Source: Chryseobacterium sp. MEBOG06
Lineage (GTDB): Bacteria; Bacteroidota; Bacteroidia; Flavobacteriales; Weeksellaceae
Assembly: GCF_021869765.1 (NCBI RefSeq)
Contig: NZ_CP084580.1
Location: 4,774,001-4,838,000, forward strand
DNA: 64,000 nucleotides
Reading direction: 5' to 3'
The notes under the pieces are model-generated. The model saw only the letters and a list, made by a program, of their open reading frames with translations. It made no database searches and was not told the DNA's origin. Below, in pieces: positions 17,376 to 26,119 of the stretch. The position numbers and the translations under genes were made by a program. Every line of letters starts with the position of its first letter. The first letter of the stretch is position 1.

Positions 17376-18290
17376 ATGAAGAAAAATATACTTATAATAT
17401 ATTATTCACAAACCGGTCAACTTGAAGATATTGTGAGAAACATAGCGAAGCCTTTTGAAGCCCAAAAGGATGAGTATGACATTACCTATTATAATATTAA
17501 ACTAAAGGAAGATTTTCCTTACCCATGGCCCGGAGATGTTTTTTTCGACACTTTTCCGGAATCTTATTTACAGATCCCGAAAGAGATTTTTCCTCCTTCA
17601 GAAGAAATACTGAACAAAAAATATGACCTTATCCTGTTTGGATATCAGGTTTGGTTCCTTACCCCGTCTATCCCCATCATTTCATTCCTGAAAAGCAGCT
17701 ATGCAGAAAAAATCCTTAAAGACACACCTGTGATTACCATTTCCGGAACCAGGAATATGTGGATGCTTTCTCAGGAAAAACTAAAAGTTTATCTGAGAGA
17801 TCTAAAAGCGAAACTTGCAGGAAATATAGCTCTGGTAGACAGGCATGACAATTATACGAGTGTATTAACCATTATCCGGTGGCTTACAACGGGACAAAAA
17901 GAAAAATCAGGACTACTTCCGGCAGCCGGAGTTTCTGATGAAGAAATTGCAGGTTCTGTAAAGTATGGAGAAATTATCGAAAAGCACTTTAAAAACAATG
18001 ATCTGAGCGACTTACAGCCGGACTTGGTAAAAAACGGAGCCGTTGAAATCCGCCCTTTCCTGGTTCGTGTAGAAAAGGTAGGAAATAAGATTTTTACAAT
18101 ATGGTCTAATCTGATTATCAAGAAAAAAGAGAAACGTCCATTGCTGATAAAATTCTTTAAGGTATATTTGATGGCTGCGATATGGATCATCTCACCTGTC
18201 GTTTTGGTGTTACACCTACTTACAACCCCTATCTTTTGGTTTAAAAGACAAAGACAAAAAACATATTTACAAGGAATTAATTTAAAATAG
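17376..18290 (+). CDS. darA: Dialkylresorcinol condensing enzyme DarA
   Basis: A 304-residue protein with a flavodoxin-like N-terminus (ILIIYYSQTGQLEDIVRNIAK) and a hydrophobic segment near the C-terminus (VYLMAAIWIISPVVLVLHLL) followed by a basic tail, suggesting membrane association. Length, N-terminal motif and position directly before darB match the family named dialkylresorcinol condensing enzyme DarA. In the known dar pathway DarA acts with the ketosynthase DarB, as the aromatising partner, to form the 2,5-dialkylresorcinol half of flexirubin. It begins 42 bp after the MMPL gene and its stop is 1 bp before darB. Confidence 0.85.
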   Translation: MKKNILIIYYSQTGQLEDIVRNIAKPFEAQKDEYDITYYNIKLKEDFPYPWPGDVFFDTFPESYLQIPKEIFPPSEEILNKKYDLILFGYQVWFLTPSIPIISFLKSSYAEKILKDTPVITISGTRNMWMLSQEKLKVYLRDLKAKLAGNIALVDRHDNYTSVLTIIRWLTTGQKEKSGLLPAAGVSDEEIAGSVKYGEIIEKHFKNNDLSDLQPDLVKNGAVEIRPFLVRVEKVGNKIFTIWSNLIIKKKEKRPLLIKFFKVYLMAAIWIISPVVLVLHLLTTPIFWFKRQRQKTYLQGINLK

Positions 18291-18291
18291 A

Positions 18292-19431
18292 ATGTACGAC
18301 GTATTTATAACAAAGGCTTCAAAATTTTTACCCAATGAGCCGGTATCGAATGCTGAAATGGAGACTTATCTTGGCCTTATCAATGACGCACCTTCTAAAG
18401 CAAAATCGCTTATTTTAAGAAACAATAAAATTACAACAAGATATTACGCTTTAGATAAAGAAGGAAATCCTACGCATTCCAATGCGCAGCTCACAGCAAA
18501 AGCAGTTGAAGGACTTTTTGATGAAAATTTCAAAAAGGAAGATATGAAATTATTATCTGTAGGAACAACGTCACCAGACCAGATTCAGCCATCACACGCT
18601 TCTATGGTCCACGGTGAACTGAACATCGGAAAATCTATTGAGATTAATACCGCAACAGGTCTTTGCAACTCAGGTATGAATGCTCTGAACTACGGCTTCC
18701 TTTCTGTAAAAGCCGGTGTACAGGACAGTGCAGTATGTGCAGGTTCCGAAAGAATGTCTGCATGGATGACCGCTGATAAATTCAATCATGAAGCTGAAAA
18801 CTTAAAATTACTGGAAGAAAGACCTATCGTTGCCTTCAAAAGAGAATTCCTGAGATGGATGCTTTCTGATGGAGCAGGGGCTTTCTTGTTGCAAAACAAA
18901 CCAAGAGAAAACAGTATTTCATTAAAAATAGATTTTATAGATTTCTACTCTTATGCTCACGAAATCGAAGCGTGTATGTACGCAGGATGTGACAAACAGG
19001 AAGACGGAAGCCTTAAATCCTGGGCAGACTATCCTTCAGATGAATGGCTGAAGCAGTCTATTTTTGCAATAAAGCAGGATACTAAAATTCTGGATAAATA
19101 TATTCTGGTAAAAGGGGCAGAAAGCTTAAGAACTTCTTTTGACAAGCATAATTTAGATCCTGAAAAAATTGATCATGTGTTAGCTCATATTTCTTCCGGT
19201 TATTTCAAAGATGGCCTGAAAGAGGAATTTGCTAAAAAAGGCATGGATTTTCCTGCAGAAAAATGGTTCTACAACCTCTCTGAAGTCGGAAATATTGGTG
19301 CCGGATCTATCTTTATAGCATTAGAAGAGCTCATGAATTCCGGAAAACTGAAAAAAGGCGAAAAAGTACTTCTTTGTGTTCCGGAAAGTGGAAGATTCGC
19401 TTACTCTTGTGCTTTATTAACGGTTTGCTAA
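18292..19431 (+). CDS. darB: DarB, KAS III-like ketosynthase for dialkylresorcinol formation
   Basis: A 379-residue thiolase-fold condensing enzyme. The catalytic Cys is Cys125 in ATGLCNSGM; the His and Asn of a KAS III triad are seen in VLAHISSGY and LSEVGNIGAG. DarB condenses a beta-ketoacyl thioester with a second acyl chain, giving the precursor of the dialkylresorcinol ring. It follows darA by 1 bp, and its stop TAA overlaps the ATG of the next gene (TAATG), so translation of the two is probably coupled. Confidence 0.88.
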   Translation: MYDVFITKASKFLPNEPVSNAEMETYLGLINDAPSKAKSLILRNNKITTRYYALDKEGNPTHSNAQLTAKAVEGLFDENFKKEDMKLLSVGTTSPDQIQPSHASMVHGELNIGKSIEINTATGLCNSGMNALNYGFLSVKAGVQDSAVCAGSERMSAWMTADKFNHEAENLKLLEERPIVAFKREFLRWMLSDGAGAFLLQNKPRENSISLKIDFIDFYSYAHEIEACMYAGCDKQEDGSLKSWADYPSDEWLKQSIFAIKQDTKILDKYILVKGAESLRTSFDKHNLDPEKIDHVLAHISSGYFKDGLKEEFAKKGMDFPAEKWFYNLSEVGNIGAGSIFIALEELMNSGKLKKGEKVLLCVPESGRFAYSCALLTVC

Positions 19432-19862
19432 TGGAGAACATACTGCCAACATCCGATAAAGATTTTGTACAAAGCCTTATTCCTCAAAGAGCGCCTTTTG
19501 TAATGGTGCATGAACTTTCCGAATATTCTGAAAGCCACCTTATCGCAGGATTTGAAATAAAGGAAGATAATCTGTTTGTACAAGACGGAACCTTTCAGGC
19601 TTCGGGCTTAATTGAGCATCAGGCACAGAGCGTAGCACTTCATACAGGATATAAATATTATCTCCTGGGAAAGGATGCGCCTACAGGATACATCGGGGCG
19701 ATCAAATCATTTGAAGCTCAGGTATTACCTAAAACAGGAGATCTGCTGAAATCTGAGGTCACCATCCTCAATGAAGTAATGGGAGTAACCCTCGTAGATA
19801 TCGTTACCAAACTAAATGGCGAAGTGATTGCAAAATCTCAAATGAAAACTGCTGTAAAATAA
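19431..19862 (+). CDS. Hotdog-fold 3-hydroxyacyl-ACP dehydratase-like protein (aryl-polyene type)
   Basis: A 143-residue single hotdog domain. The FabZ-like elements are IPQRAPFVMV (residues 17-26) and ASGLIEHQAQ, with the FabZ glutamate kept at Glu62. The HFPG motif that carries the catalytic His of FabZ is missing: the region reads LFVQDGTFQ. It therefore resembles one half of the two-protein dehydratases of aryl-polyene pathways (ApeI/ApeP type). The start at 19431 overlaps the darB stop by one base; an in-frame start at 19374 lies within darB and is less likely. The protein is expected to remove water from hydroxyacyl-ACP during polyene extension. Confidence 0.78.
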   Translation: MENILPTSDKDFVQSLIPQRAPFVMVHELSEYSESHLIAGFEIKEDNLFVQDGTFQASGLIEHQAQSVALHTGYKYYLLGKDAPTGYIGAIKSFEAQVLPKTGDLLKSEVTILNEVMGVTLVDIVTKLNGEVIAKSQMKTAVK

Positions 19863-19868
19863 CTGAAA

Positions 19869-20312
19869 ATGGAAATCAGGGAAGAAAATATCATTAATAT
19901 ACACAACTTTTTACCTCATCGCGAACCGATGCTGATGGCAGACTATATTCTAGAGCTGACCCAGGAAAAAGTAGTGACTTCCTTTGAAATAAAAGAAGAC
20001 AATATATTTGTTCACAATAATGAGTTTGTGGAAGCCGGTTTAATTGAAAACCTTGCACAGACCTGCTCATCTATTCTTGGACAAAGTTTCTTCGAAAATC
20101 CGGAAGCTGATACTAAAGTGATAGGTTTTATTACCAACATCAAGAAAATTGAAATTTTTGCCCTTCCAAAAGTGAATGATAAAATTATTTCAAAAGCATC
20201 ACTGATTTCCCAGTTTGAAAATATCTGCCACATCTTCTGCGAAACATTTAGTAATGATGAATTGTTGATCAGAGCAGAAATCAATCTTTTTATTCAGGAA
20301 GTGAAATCGTAA
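19869..20312 (+). CDS. Second hotdog-fold dehydratase-like protein
   Basis: A 147-residue hotdog protein, paralogous to the preceding one: both have an R(E/A)P(M/F) segment (LPHREPMLMADYI), a DNIFVHNNEF stretch and GLIENLAQ, with Glu60 at the FabZ glutamate position. Again no HFPG is present. It begins 6 bp after the upstream stop and is the last gene of block A, closed by the terminator at 20334-20361. A role as partner subunit of a heterodimeric aryl-polyene dehydratase is inferred from the tandem arrangement. Confidence 0.75.
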   Translation: MEIREENIINIHNFLPHREPMLMADYILELTQEKVVTSFEIKEDNIFVHNNEFVEAGLIENLAQTCSSILGQSFFENPEADTKVIGFITNIKKIEIFALPKVNDKIISKASLISQFENICHIFCETFSNDELLIRAEINLFIQEVKS

Positions 20313-20333
20313 ATTCCGATTCAAAATAAATAG

Positions 20334-20363
20334 AAAAGCTGTACCTCAATGTACGGCTTTTTT
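20334..20363 (+). terminator. Terminator of flexirubin block A
   Basis: AAAAGCTGTAC (20334-20344) pairs with GTACGGCTTTT (20351-20361) with one U-G wobble, followed by T residues. It lies 21 bp after the last gene of the block. Confidence 0.8.
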
Positions 20364-20512
20364 GTTTCAGATCAATAACCAAGGGTTATTAAGTACTTGT
20401 GAATATTTGTATTTAAAAAATTTATATTTTGGATAAAGCTCTTCCCTGTTGAATTATTATAAATGGTATAATAAATCCTGAAAACCTATATTATCCTGGT
20501 AATAAAAAAATA

Positions 20513-20528
20513 TATTTCACGTGAAACA
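20513..20528. promoter_or_regulatory. parS-like ParB binding site
   Basis: The 16-mer TATTTCACGTGAAACA differs from the general bacterial parS consensus TGTTTCACGTGAAACA only at position 2. The core TTTCACGTGAAA (20515-20526) is a perfect palindrome. It lies between two terminators, away from any start codon, where a transcriptional operator would be odd. No parAB genes are in the window, so the assignment rests on sequence match only. Confidence 0.5.
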
Positions 20529-20567
20529 TTCCGTAAAACTGCAAAATTCAGACGATCTTTAAAAATA

Positions 20568-20597
20568 GAAAGCGGAGCATTTCTGCCCCGCTTTCAG
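20568..20597 (-). terminator. Terminator of the M16 peptidase gene
   Basis: A 12-bp stem (20568-20579 with 20584-20595) has one G-U wobble on the minus strand and a TTTC/GAAA loop. It lies 26 bp after the stop at 20622. Confidence 0.65.
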
Positions 20598-20621
20598 ACT
20601 TATTTTAAATCAAAAAAAGAA

Positions 20622-23534
20622 TTAATATCCAAAGATCTCTTCAAGAGACACCTCCTGGAATTCTCCCATTTTGTTGACAGACTCCATATTCAGATTTTCT
20701 TTCTTACCAATAATCGCTGTATTGTATTTTACAGGCTTAACTTCAGTATTATAGAATTCTGTAAGCTGTGGTAATGTCAGCCCCTGGATTTCAGAATAAA
20801 TATCTTTTCTGATATCATAGTCTACCCCAAGCTTTTTCAATGCCAACTGATTGAAGAAGATATTCGTTCTGTTGATTCTGTTGGAAGCAATCTGCTTCAA
20901 TGCAGAACCTTTTGAGTTTTCAAACTGTGCAGGGATCTGTGGTAGTGCTACCATCAGTTCATTCATTGCATTTACAGCCAAAGGAAGCTTGTTAGACTGC
21001 GTTCCAATATAATTGGTAATATAGTTCGCATGTCCTTTTTCCGAAGCATTAGCATAAGAAACATAAGCAGTATATGCCAGTGACTTACTTTCTCTGATCT
21101 CCTGGAAAACGATAGAAGAAAGTCCTCTTCCAAAGTATTCATTGAAAACATTAGCTTTTCCGAAGTTGCTAAGATTTACATTGCTTCCTTTTGCCACCTT
21201 AGCCATTTCCATTTGTACCATATCATAGTTTGTGAAATATACTTTACCTGTTGTAGCTTGTTCTGCATATTCCTTAGCTTTTGCAGGCTGAAGGCTTGTA
21301 TTGGTGATATACGGTTTTACCGCTTTTTCCAACCCTGCCTGATCCTGTCCGTAAAGAAGTACCTGATAAGGATGCTGGTTCAGGGTTTTTATTTTCTTCA
21401 TCAATTCTGCAGCGTCAATGTTTTCAAGACGTTCCTTGGAAACTATATCCGTCATTCTTGAATTTTTACCATATTTCGCATAGTTTGAAAGCGCAGACAT
21501 AATTCTCACTTTATCTTTCTTAGCGACCGCTCTTGATTCAAGAATTGTTTTTACCGTTTGATCATAAATAGTTTTATCCGGCTTCACATTGGTCATCCAG
21601 TGATTCATCAGCTCCACCCCTTTCTTCATATTGCTTTCAAGGCCACTCAGTGAGATCACCATCTGATCATTTGAAGTTCTTATGGTATAGCTGATTCCCA
21701 GTTTATAGAACTCTTCCTTCAATTGTTCAGGAGTATATTTATCCGTTCCAAGGTATTCAAAAATAGTTCCTGCAATAGAAAGCTCTTTATCATTATCTGT
21801 TCCGAAAGGGAAAATATAACTTACCTGAGCTATCTCATTGTACTTATTTTTTACAAAACTTACTTTTTTGTCTTTCACCTGTGAAGTCTGAATAGCTGCT
21901 TTATAGTCTATAAACTCAGGTTTGATTTCTGTTACTTTTGTATTTAAAATATCTTTAAGGAAAGGCGACTGTGCATCTCTGTTCAGTTTAATTGGAGTAA
22001 TCCCAGGATTTTCAACACGTACCAACTTATCATTCACTCCTTTTTCCTTATAAACAACTACATAATTGTTTTTGAAGAAATCATTGGCAAACTTTACAAC
22101 CTCCGCCTTAGTAATTCTGTCATATTGATTGATCTCATCAAGTTCCTGTTCCCAGGTTCTTCCTTTAATATAAGAATCATAAAGCTCTGTAGCCAATCCG
22201 TCAGCAGTTTCCCAGTCTTTCATGCGCTGAACTTTTTTATCATTTACGATAGCCTTCAGCATCCAGTCCGGGAACTGTCCTTTTTTCACAAGATCCAGCT
22301 GATCCATCAATAGCTTTTTCGCGTCATCAAAGCTTTGTCCCTCTTTAGGAGTAACTACCAATGCAAATGAACCATACATCTTGAAAGGAGATTCATAAGC
22401 CCCCGCTCCAAGAGTTTTTTGCTTTTGATTGATATTAAGGTCAATTAATCCCGCATCTCCTCTGTTGCTAAGAATTTCAGCGACTACATCTGCTAATCTT
22501 GCCTCCTGCGTTCCATAAGAGTCTGTTCTCCAGGCAATCGTCATTCTTGGTGTAGAAGGACTTTTTACAGTTCTTGTAACAACCTGCGTCATCGGCTCCT
22601 CTGTAACCATTTTTTTCATCGGAAGTTCTTTGTACTTGAAAGAACCGAAATATTGATCAACTAATTTTATAGTTTTGTCAAAATCAAGATCTCCCACCAA
22701 TACTACCGCCATATTGTTTGGTACGTAGTAGGTATCAAAATATTTATGAATAGCTTCCATTGAAGGGCTCTTCAGATGCTCGGAAGTACCAATCGTTGTC
22801 TGCTGTCCGTTCGGGTGTTTTGGGAAAAGAGCTTCCATCAAAGCATAGTTTACAAGACGTCCGTCGTTATCCTGCGCTCTGTTGTACTCTTCATATACCG
22901 CTTCAAGTTCTGTATGGAAAAGACGTAATACCAATTCTGAAAAACGTTCCTTTTCTACTCTCAGCCATTTTTCCAGCTCATTCGAAGGAATATTATTTTT
23001 ATAAACCGTTTCATCCAGCCATGTATGAGCATTTGTTCCGGTAGCTCCTAATGAAGAAATGGCCTTATCATACTCATTGGCAATAGCATATTTTGAAGCT
23101 TCCTGAGAAACCTGATCAATTTTTTTATAAAGTTCCTTCTTCTTTTCAGGATCTTTTTCAGCTTTATGCTGTTCGTAAAGATCTGAAATCTGCTGTAACA
23201 AAACTTTTTCTTTTGCCCAATCCTGAGTTCCCAGATGTGAAGTTCCCTTGAAAACCATATGCTCCAGATAGTGAGCCAATCCTGTGTTATCACTCGGATC
23301 GTTGTTTGATCCTGTTCTCACTGGAATATACGTCTGAATTCTTGGCGCGTCTTCATTTTTTGCCAGATAAACCTTTAATCCGTTTTTCAGGGTATAAACT
23401 CTTACACCTGCCTGATCATTCTTGACCGTTTCATAAGTATAACCCTGAGCATCAGTCAGCTTTTGGGTATCAAATTTCTGAGCCATAGCGCTTATCATAT
23501 AGAAAAGCGAAACAGAAATAAAAAACTTCTTCAT
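20622..23534 (-). CDS. M16 family zinc metallopeptidase (pitrilysin/insulinase type), two-domain
   Basis: A 970-residue secreted or periplasmic peptidase. A signal peptide (MKKFFISVSLFYMISAMAQ) precedes the first M16 domain, which has the inverted zinc motif HxxEH in GLAHYLEHMVFKG and the downstream glutamate ligand in ELEAVYEEYNRAQ. The second M16-like half (from about residue 540) lacks HxxEH and is the usual non-catalytic domain that closes the chamber. The enzyme should degrade peptides. It is transcribed against the two flexirubin blocks that flank it and has its own terminator, so it is probably a passenger rather than a pigment gene. Confidence 0.88.
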   Translation of the reverse strand: MKKFFISVSLFYMISAMAQKFDTQKLTDAQGYTYETVKNDQAGVRVYTLKNGLKVYLAKNEDAPRIQTYIPVRTGSNNDPSDNTGLAHYLEHMVFKGTSHLGTQDWAKEKVLLQQISDLYEQHKAEKDPEKKKELYKKIDQVSQEASKYAIANEYDKAISSLGATGTNAHTWLDETVYKNNIPSNELEKWLRVEKERFSELVLRLFHTELEAVYEEYNRAQDNDGRLVNYALMEALFPKHPNGQQTTIGTSEHLKSPSMEAIHKYFDTYYVPNNMAVVLVGDLDFDKTIKLVDQYFGSFKYKELPMKKMVTEEPMTQVVTRTVKSPSTPRMTIAWRTDSYGTQEARLADVVAEILSNRGDAGLIDLNINQKQKTLGAGAYESPFKMYGSFALVVTPKEGQSFDDAKKLLMDQLDLVKKGQFPDWMLKAIVNDKKVQRMKDWETADGLATELYDSYIKGRTWEQELDEINQYDRITKAEVVKFANDFFKNNYVVVYKEKGVNDKLVRVENPGITPIKLNRDAQSPFLKDILNTKVTEIKPEFIDYKAAIQTSQVKDKKVSFVKNKYNEIAQVSYIFPFGTDNDKELSIAGTIFEYLGTDKYTPEQLKEEFYKLGISYTIRTSNDQMVISLSGLESNMKKGVELMNHWMTNVKPDKTIYDQTVKTILESRAVAKKDKVRIMSALSNYAKYGKNSRMTDIVSKERLENIDAAELMKKIKTLNQHPYQVLLYGQDQAGLEKAVKPYITNTSLQPAKAKEYAEQATTGKVYFTNYDMVQMEMAKVAKGSNVNLSNFGKANVFNEYFGRGLSSIVFQEIRESKSLAYTAYVSYANASEKGHANYITNYIGTQSNKLPLAVNAMNELMVALPQIPAQFENSKGSALKQIASNRINRTNIFFNQLALKKLGVDYDIRKDIYSEIQGLTLPQLTEFYNTEVKPVKYNTAIIGKKENLNMESVNKMGEFQEVSLEEIFGY

Positions 23535-23894
23535 AGTTGTTATTTGTTAGTTATTTTTATCAAATTTCTTACACCATTAGTCTTCTTATATAACACACTT
23601 GTTACAGCTGTTTTATTACATATCTAAATTATAAGCCCTAACAGAGTATTGCTTAAGATCCTTTTATTTCATATTAGTTAAAACCGGTCTTCCTAAAATG
23701 GACAAAACTTTTTTTTAAACAAACATTAAATTGAACTATCAATTCTGATACTGCCTCTGTTTCACTACAATACCGTCTTTCCGTTTAATATGATTTACAT
23801 ATAATGTATTTTCACTATTTTAGCCAACTGATTAAAAAAATCAAAACAGGTGAAGCATTTTTATCTGGAATCTAAAAAAATTAACATTATTTAG
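23535..23894. other. Divergent intergenic region between the M16 peptidase and flexirubin block B
   Basis: A 360-bp AT-rich region that must hold the promoters of both the M16 gene (minus) and block B (plus). I find no perfect TAnnTTTG match on either strand at a suitable distance and no ORF of note, so the promoters are not placed. Regulation of block B may differ from that of block A, whose promoter is near consensus. Confidence 0.4.
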
Positions 23895-24299
23895 ATGAAA
23901 AAACACGACTTACCTCAGGACGAAAGTAACCTGAAATCTGCCAACATGACTGAAATTCTGTATGTCACGGATGAGAATGATAATTATACAACGGCAAACA
24001 GTACTGGCTGGGACGCCAAGAAAGCTGCACTGGATGAATCAATGGAGCTTATCTATGAAAGAATTGAGGGAGCAAAACAAAATGTTGCCAATAATATAGT
24101 AAGTCCTATCGTTTACTTTATGGAACTGAATAAGATGGACCTGGGTGTACTTGCCTCCTATGTAGGAATGTGGCAATGGAGGGTAAAAAGACATTTTAAG
24201 CCCGGAACATTTAAAACACTAAGCGAAACAGCACTGAAAAAATATGCTGATGCATTCGGAATTTCAGTAAATGAATTAAAAAACTTCAATGGGAAATAA
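23895..24299 (+). CDS. Small helix-turn-helix protein at the head of flexirubin block B
   Basis: A 134-residue protein. The N-terminal half is polar with an amphipathic helix (DESMELIYERIEGAKQNVANN). The C-terminal half contains a probable Xre-like helix-turn-helix (MDLGVLASYVGMWQWRVKRHF, then LKKYADAFGISVNELKNF, positions about 78-132). It could be a DNA-binding regulator of the cluster. As the first gene of block B it is well placed for autoregulation. The middle segment GMWQWRVKRHFKPG resembles a recognition helix, but the DNA target is unknown. It is followed by a 64-bp gap before the BtrH-like gene. Confidence 0.65.
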   Translation: MKKHDLPQDESNLKSANMTEILYVTDENDNYTTANSTGWDAKKAALDESMELIYERIEGAKQNVANNIVSPIVYFMELNKMDLGVLASYVGMWQWRVKRHFKPGTFKTLSETALKKYADAFGISVNELKNFNGK

Positions 24300-24363
24300 A
24301 TGAAACAACGCATATATACTATGCTCACTTTTATTTAACCAATGAAAAAGATATAAGCGACAA

Positions 24364-25359
24364 ATGAAATTAAACTTTGAACACCATCAGACTGCGCATT
24401 GCGAGAACGGTGTTGCTTCTAATCTTCTGCTTAACAGAGGCCTTAAACTGAGTGAACCTATGATCTTCGGGATCGGTTCAGGATTGTTTTTTGTCTACCT
24501 GCCTTTTTTAAAGGTGAATTTTGCTCCGGGCTTCAGCTATCGTCCGATGCCGGGTGCTATTTTCAGCAAAGCAGCAAAAAGATTAGGTATTAAAATCAAA
24601 AGAGAAAAGTTCTCAAATCCTCAGGATGCACAAAAAGCTCTTGAAAGAAATTTGGAACAAAATGTACCAACAGGACTTCAGGTAGGAGTTTTCAACCTTA
24701 CCTACTTCCCTGAAGAATATAAATTCCACTTTAATGCCCACAATCTTGTTGTCTATGGGAAAGAAGATGGAAAATTCCTTATCAGTGACCCTGTAATGGA
24801 CTACACTACTTCCCTTACAGAGGCTGAACTGGAAAAGGTAAGATATGCCAAAGGGGCACTTCCTCCAAAAGGGCATATGTATTATCCTGTTTACATTCCC
24901 GAAAATATCAATCTGGAAGAGGCCATCAAAAAAGGAATCAAAGACACCTGTAAAAATATGCTTGCTCCCGTACCGCTTATTGGAGTAAAAGCCATGAGAT
25001 GGGTGGCCAGAAGTATTCCAAAATGGGCGGAAAAGAAAGGAACAAAAGTAACCAATCACTATCTGGGACAGCTTATCAGAATGCAGGAGGAAATCGGAAC
25101 CGGCGGCGGCGGATTCAGATTTATCTATGGAGCATTCCTGCAGGAGGCTGCTGTAATTCTTAAAAATGAGGAATTAAAAGAATTGTCAAAAGAAATTACC
25201 TCAATTGGTGATCTTTGGAGAGACTTTGCTGTTGATATTGCAAGAGTGTATAAAAACAGAAATTCAAAAAGCAACATCTATAACGAACTTTCAAAAACGA
25301 TGCTGCATATTGCAGACCTGGAAGAAGCTTTCTATAAAAAACTCAGAAAAGCGATCTGA
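24364..25359 (+). CDS. BtrH N-terminal domain / DUF4872-type acyl-ACP transferase-like protein
   Basis: A 331-residue protein whose N-terminus has the BtrH_N pattern: HCENGVASNLL (residues 12-22, candidate nucleophile Cys13), an aromatic GSGLFFVYLPF stretch, and later FHFNAHNLVVYGKEDGKFLISDPVMDY with the partner His and Asp (peptidase C39-like order). The C-terminal half is helical, as in DUF4872. BtrH in butirosin synthesis moves an acyl group from a carrier protein to the product, so a role in transferring an ACP-bound polyene acid in the pigment pathway is a reasonable inference. It is followed after 1 bp by an ABC transporter ATPase. Confidence 0.72.
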   Translation: MKLNFEHHQTAHCENGVASNLLLNRGLKLSEPMIFGIGSGLFFVYLPFLKVNFAPGFSYRPMPGAIFSKAAKRLGIKIKREKFSNPQDAQKALERNLEQNVPTGLQVGVFNLTYFPEEYKFHFNAHNLVVYGKEDGKFLISDPVMDYTTSLTEAELEKVRYAKGALPPKGHMYYPVYIPENINLEEAIKKGIKDTCKNMLAPVPLIGVKAMRWVARSIPKWAEKKGTKVTNHYLGQLIRMQEEIGTGGGGFRFIYGAFLQEAAVILKNEELKELSKEITSIGDLWRDFAVDIARVYKNRNSKSNIYNELSKTMLHIADLEEAFYKKLRKAI

Positions 25360-25360
25360 T

Positions 25361-26119
25361 ATGGCGGAGAATATGATTGAAATCAAAAACCTATATAAAA
25401 AATACAAAAATTCTGATGAGTTTTCTGTAAATGATATTTCTTTAAATATCAGCAACAACGAAATCTATGGAATTCTTGGTCCTAACGGAGCTGGAAAAAC
25501 AACCTTTATTTCTATGCTTTCAGGATTGATAAAGCCTACCTCAGGGAAATTTACCATCAACGGTTTATCTCCACAGAAAGATGGTTTTAAAATCAGACAG
25601 ATTATTGGTATCGTCCCACAGGAATATGCACTTTACCCAACCCTTACGGCCAGAGAAAACCTGATGTTTTTCGGAAGTCTGTATGGCTTAAAGCATAACC
25701 AGCTAAAGAAAACAATCGATGAGTCTCTGGAAATTATGGGACTTTCAAAATTTGCAGACAAGCAGGTAGGACAGTTTTCAGGGGGAATGAAGAGGCGCTG
25801 TAACCTCATCGCCGGAACACTCCATAATCCTAAAGTCCTATTTCTGGATGAACCTACCGTAGGCGTAGACGTTCAATCCAAAAAAGTAATCATAGATTTC
25901 TTATTGGAACTTAATAAAAACGGAACGTGTATTATTTATACATCTCATCACCTGTCTGAGGCAGAAGAGTTCTGTACCAAGATTGCCATTATAGACAGGG
26001 GGAGAATTCATGCTATAGGAACACCTGAAGAGCTTGTTTCCCAGATTGCCAATGCAGAGAACCTTGAAGATGTTTTCATTTCATTAACCGGAAAAGAATT
26101 AAGAGATGTTGTTGTATAA
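25361..26119 (+). CDS. ABC transporter ATP-binding protein (flexirubin cluster)
   Basis: A 252-residue ABC ATPase with Walker A GPNGAGKTT (residues 40-48), a Q-loop in IIGIVPQEYALYP, the signature FSGGMKRR, Walker B VLFLDEPTVG and the switch His in IIYTSHH. The start at 25361 is chosen because it begins the ABC fold (IEIKNLYKKY) and lies 1 bp after the upstream stop; the in-frame start at 25205 lies inside the BtrH-like gene. Its end overlaps the permease gene by 14 bp, so the two form one ABC-2 export system, probably for a pigment or a precursor. Confidence 0.9.
   Translation: MAENMIEIKNLYKKYKNSDEFSVNDISLNISNNEIYGILGPNGAGKTTFISMLSGLIKPTSGKFTINGLSPQKDGFKIRQIIGIVPQEYALYPTLTARENLMFFGSLYGLKHNQLKKTIDESLEIMGLSKFADKQVGQFSGGMKRRCNLIAGTLHNPKVLFLDEPTVGVDVQSKKVIIDFLLELNKNGTCIIYTSHHLSEAEEFCTKIAIIDRGRIHAIGTPEELVSQIANAENLEDVFISLTGKELRDVVV

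Larger units (their letters stand above)
20313..20621. other. Intergenic region between convergent flexirubin block A and M16 peptidase gene
   Basis: This 309-bp stretch holds two terminators facing each other (20334-20361 and 20568-20595) and, between them, an isolated palindrome that matches the bacterial parS consensus at 15 of 16 positions (20513-20528). I see no gene. Confidence 0.6.
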
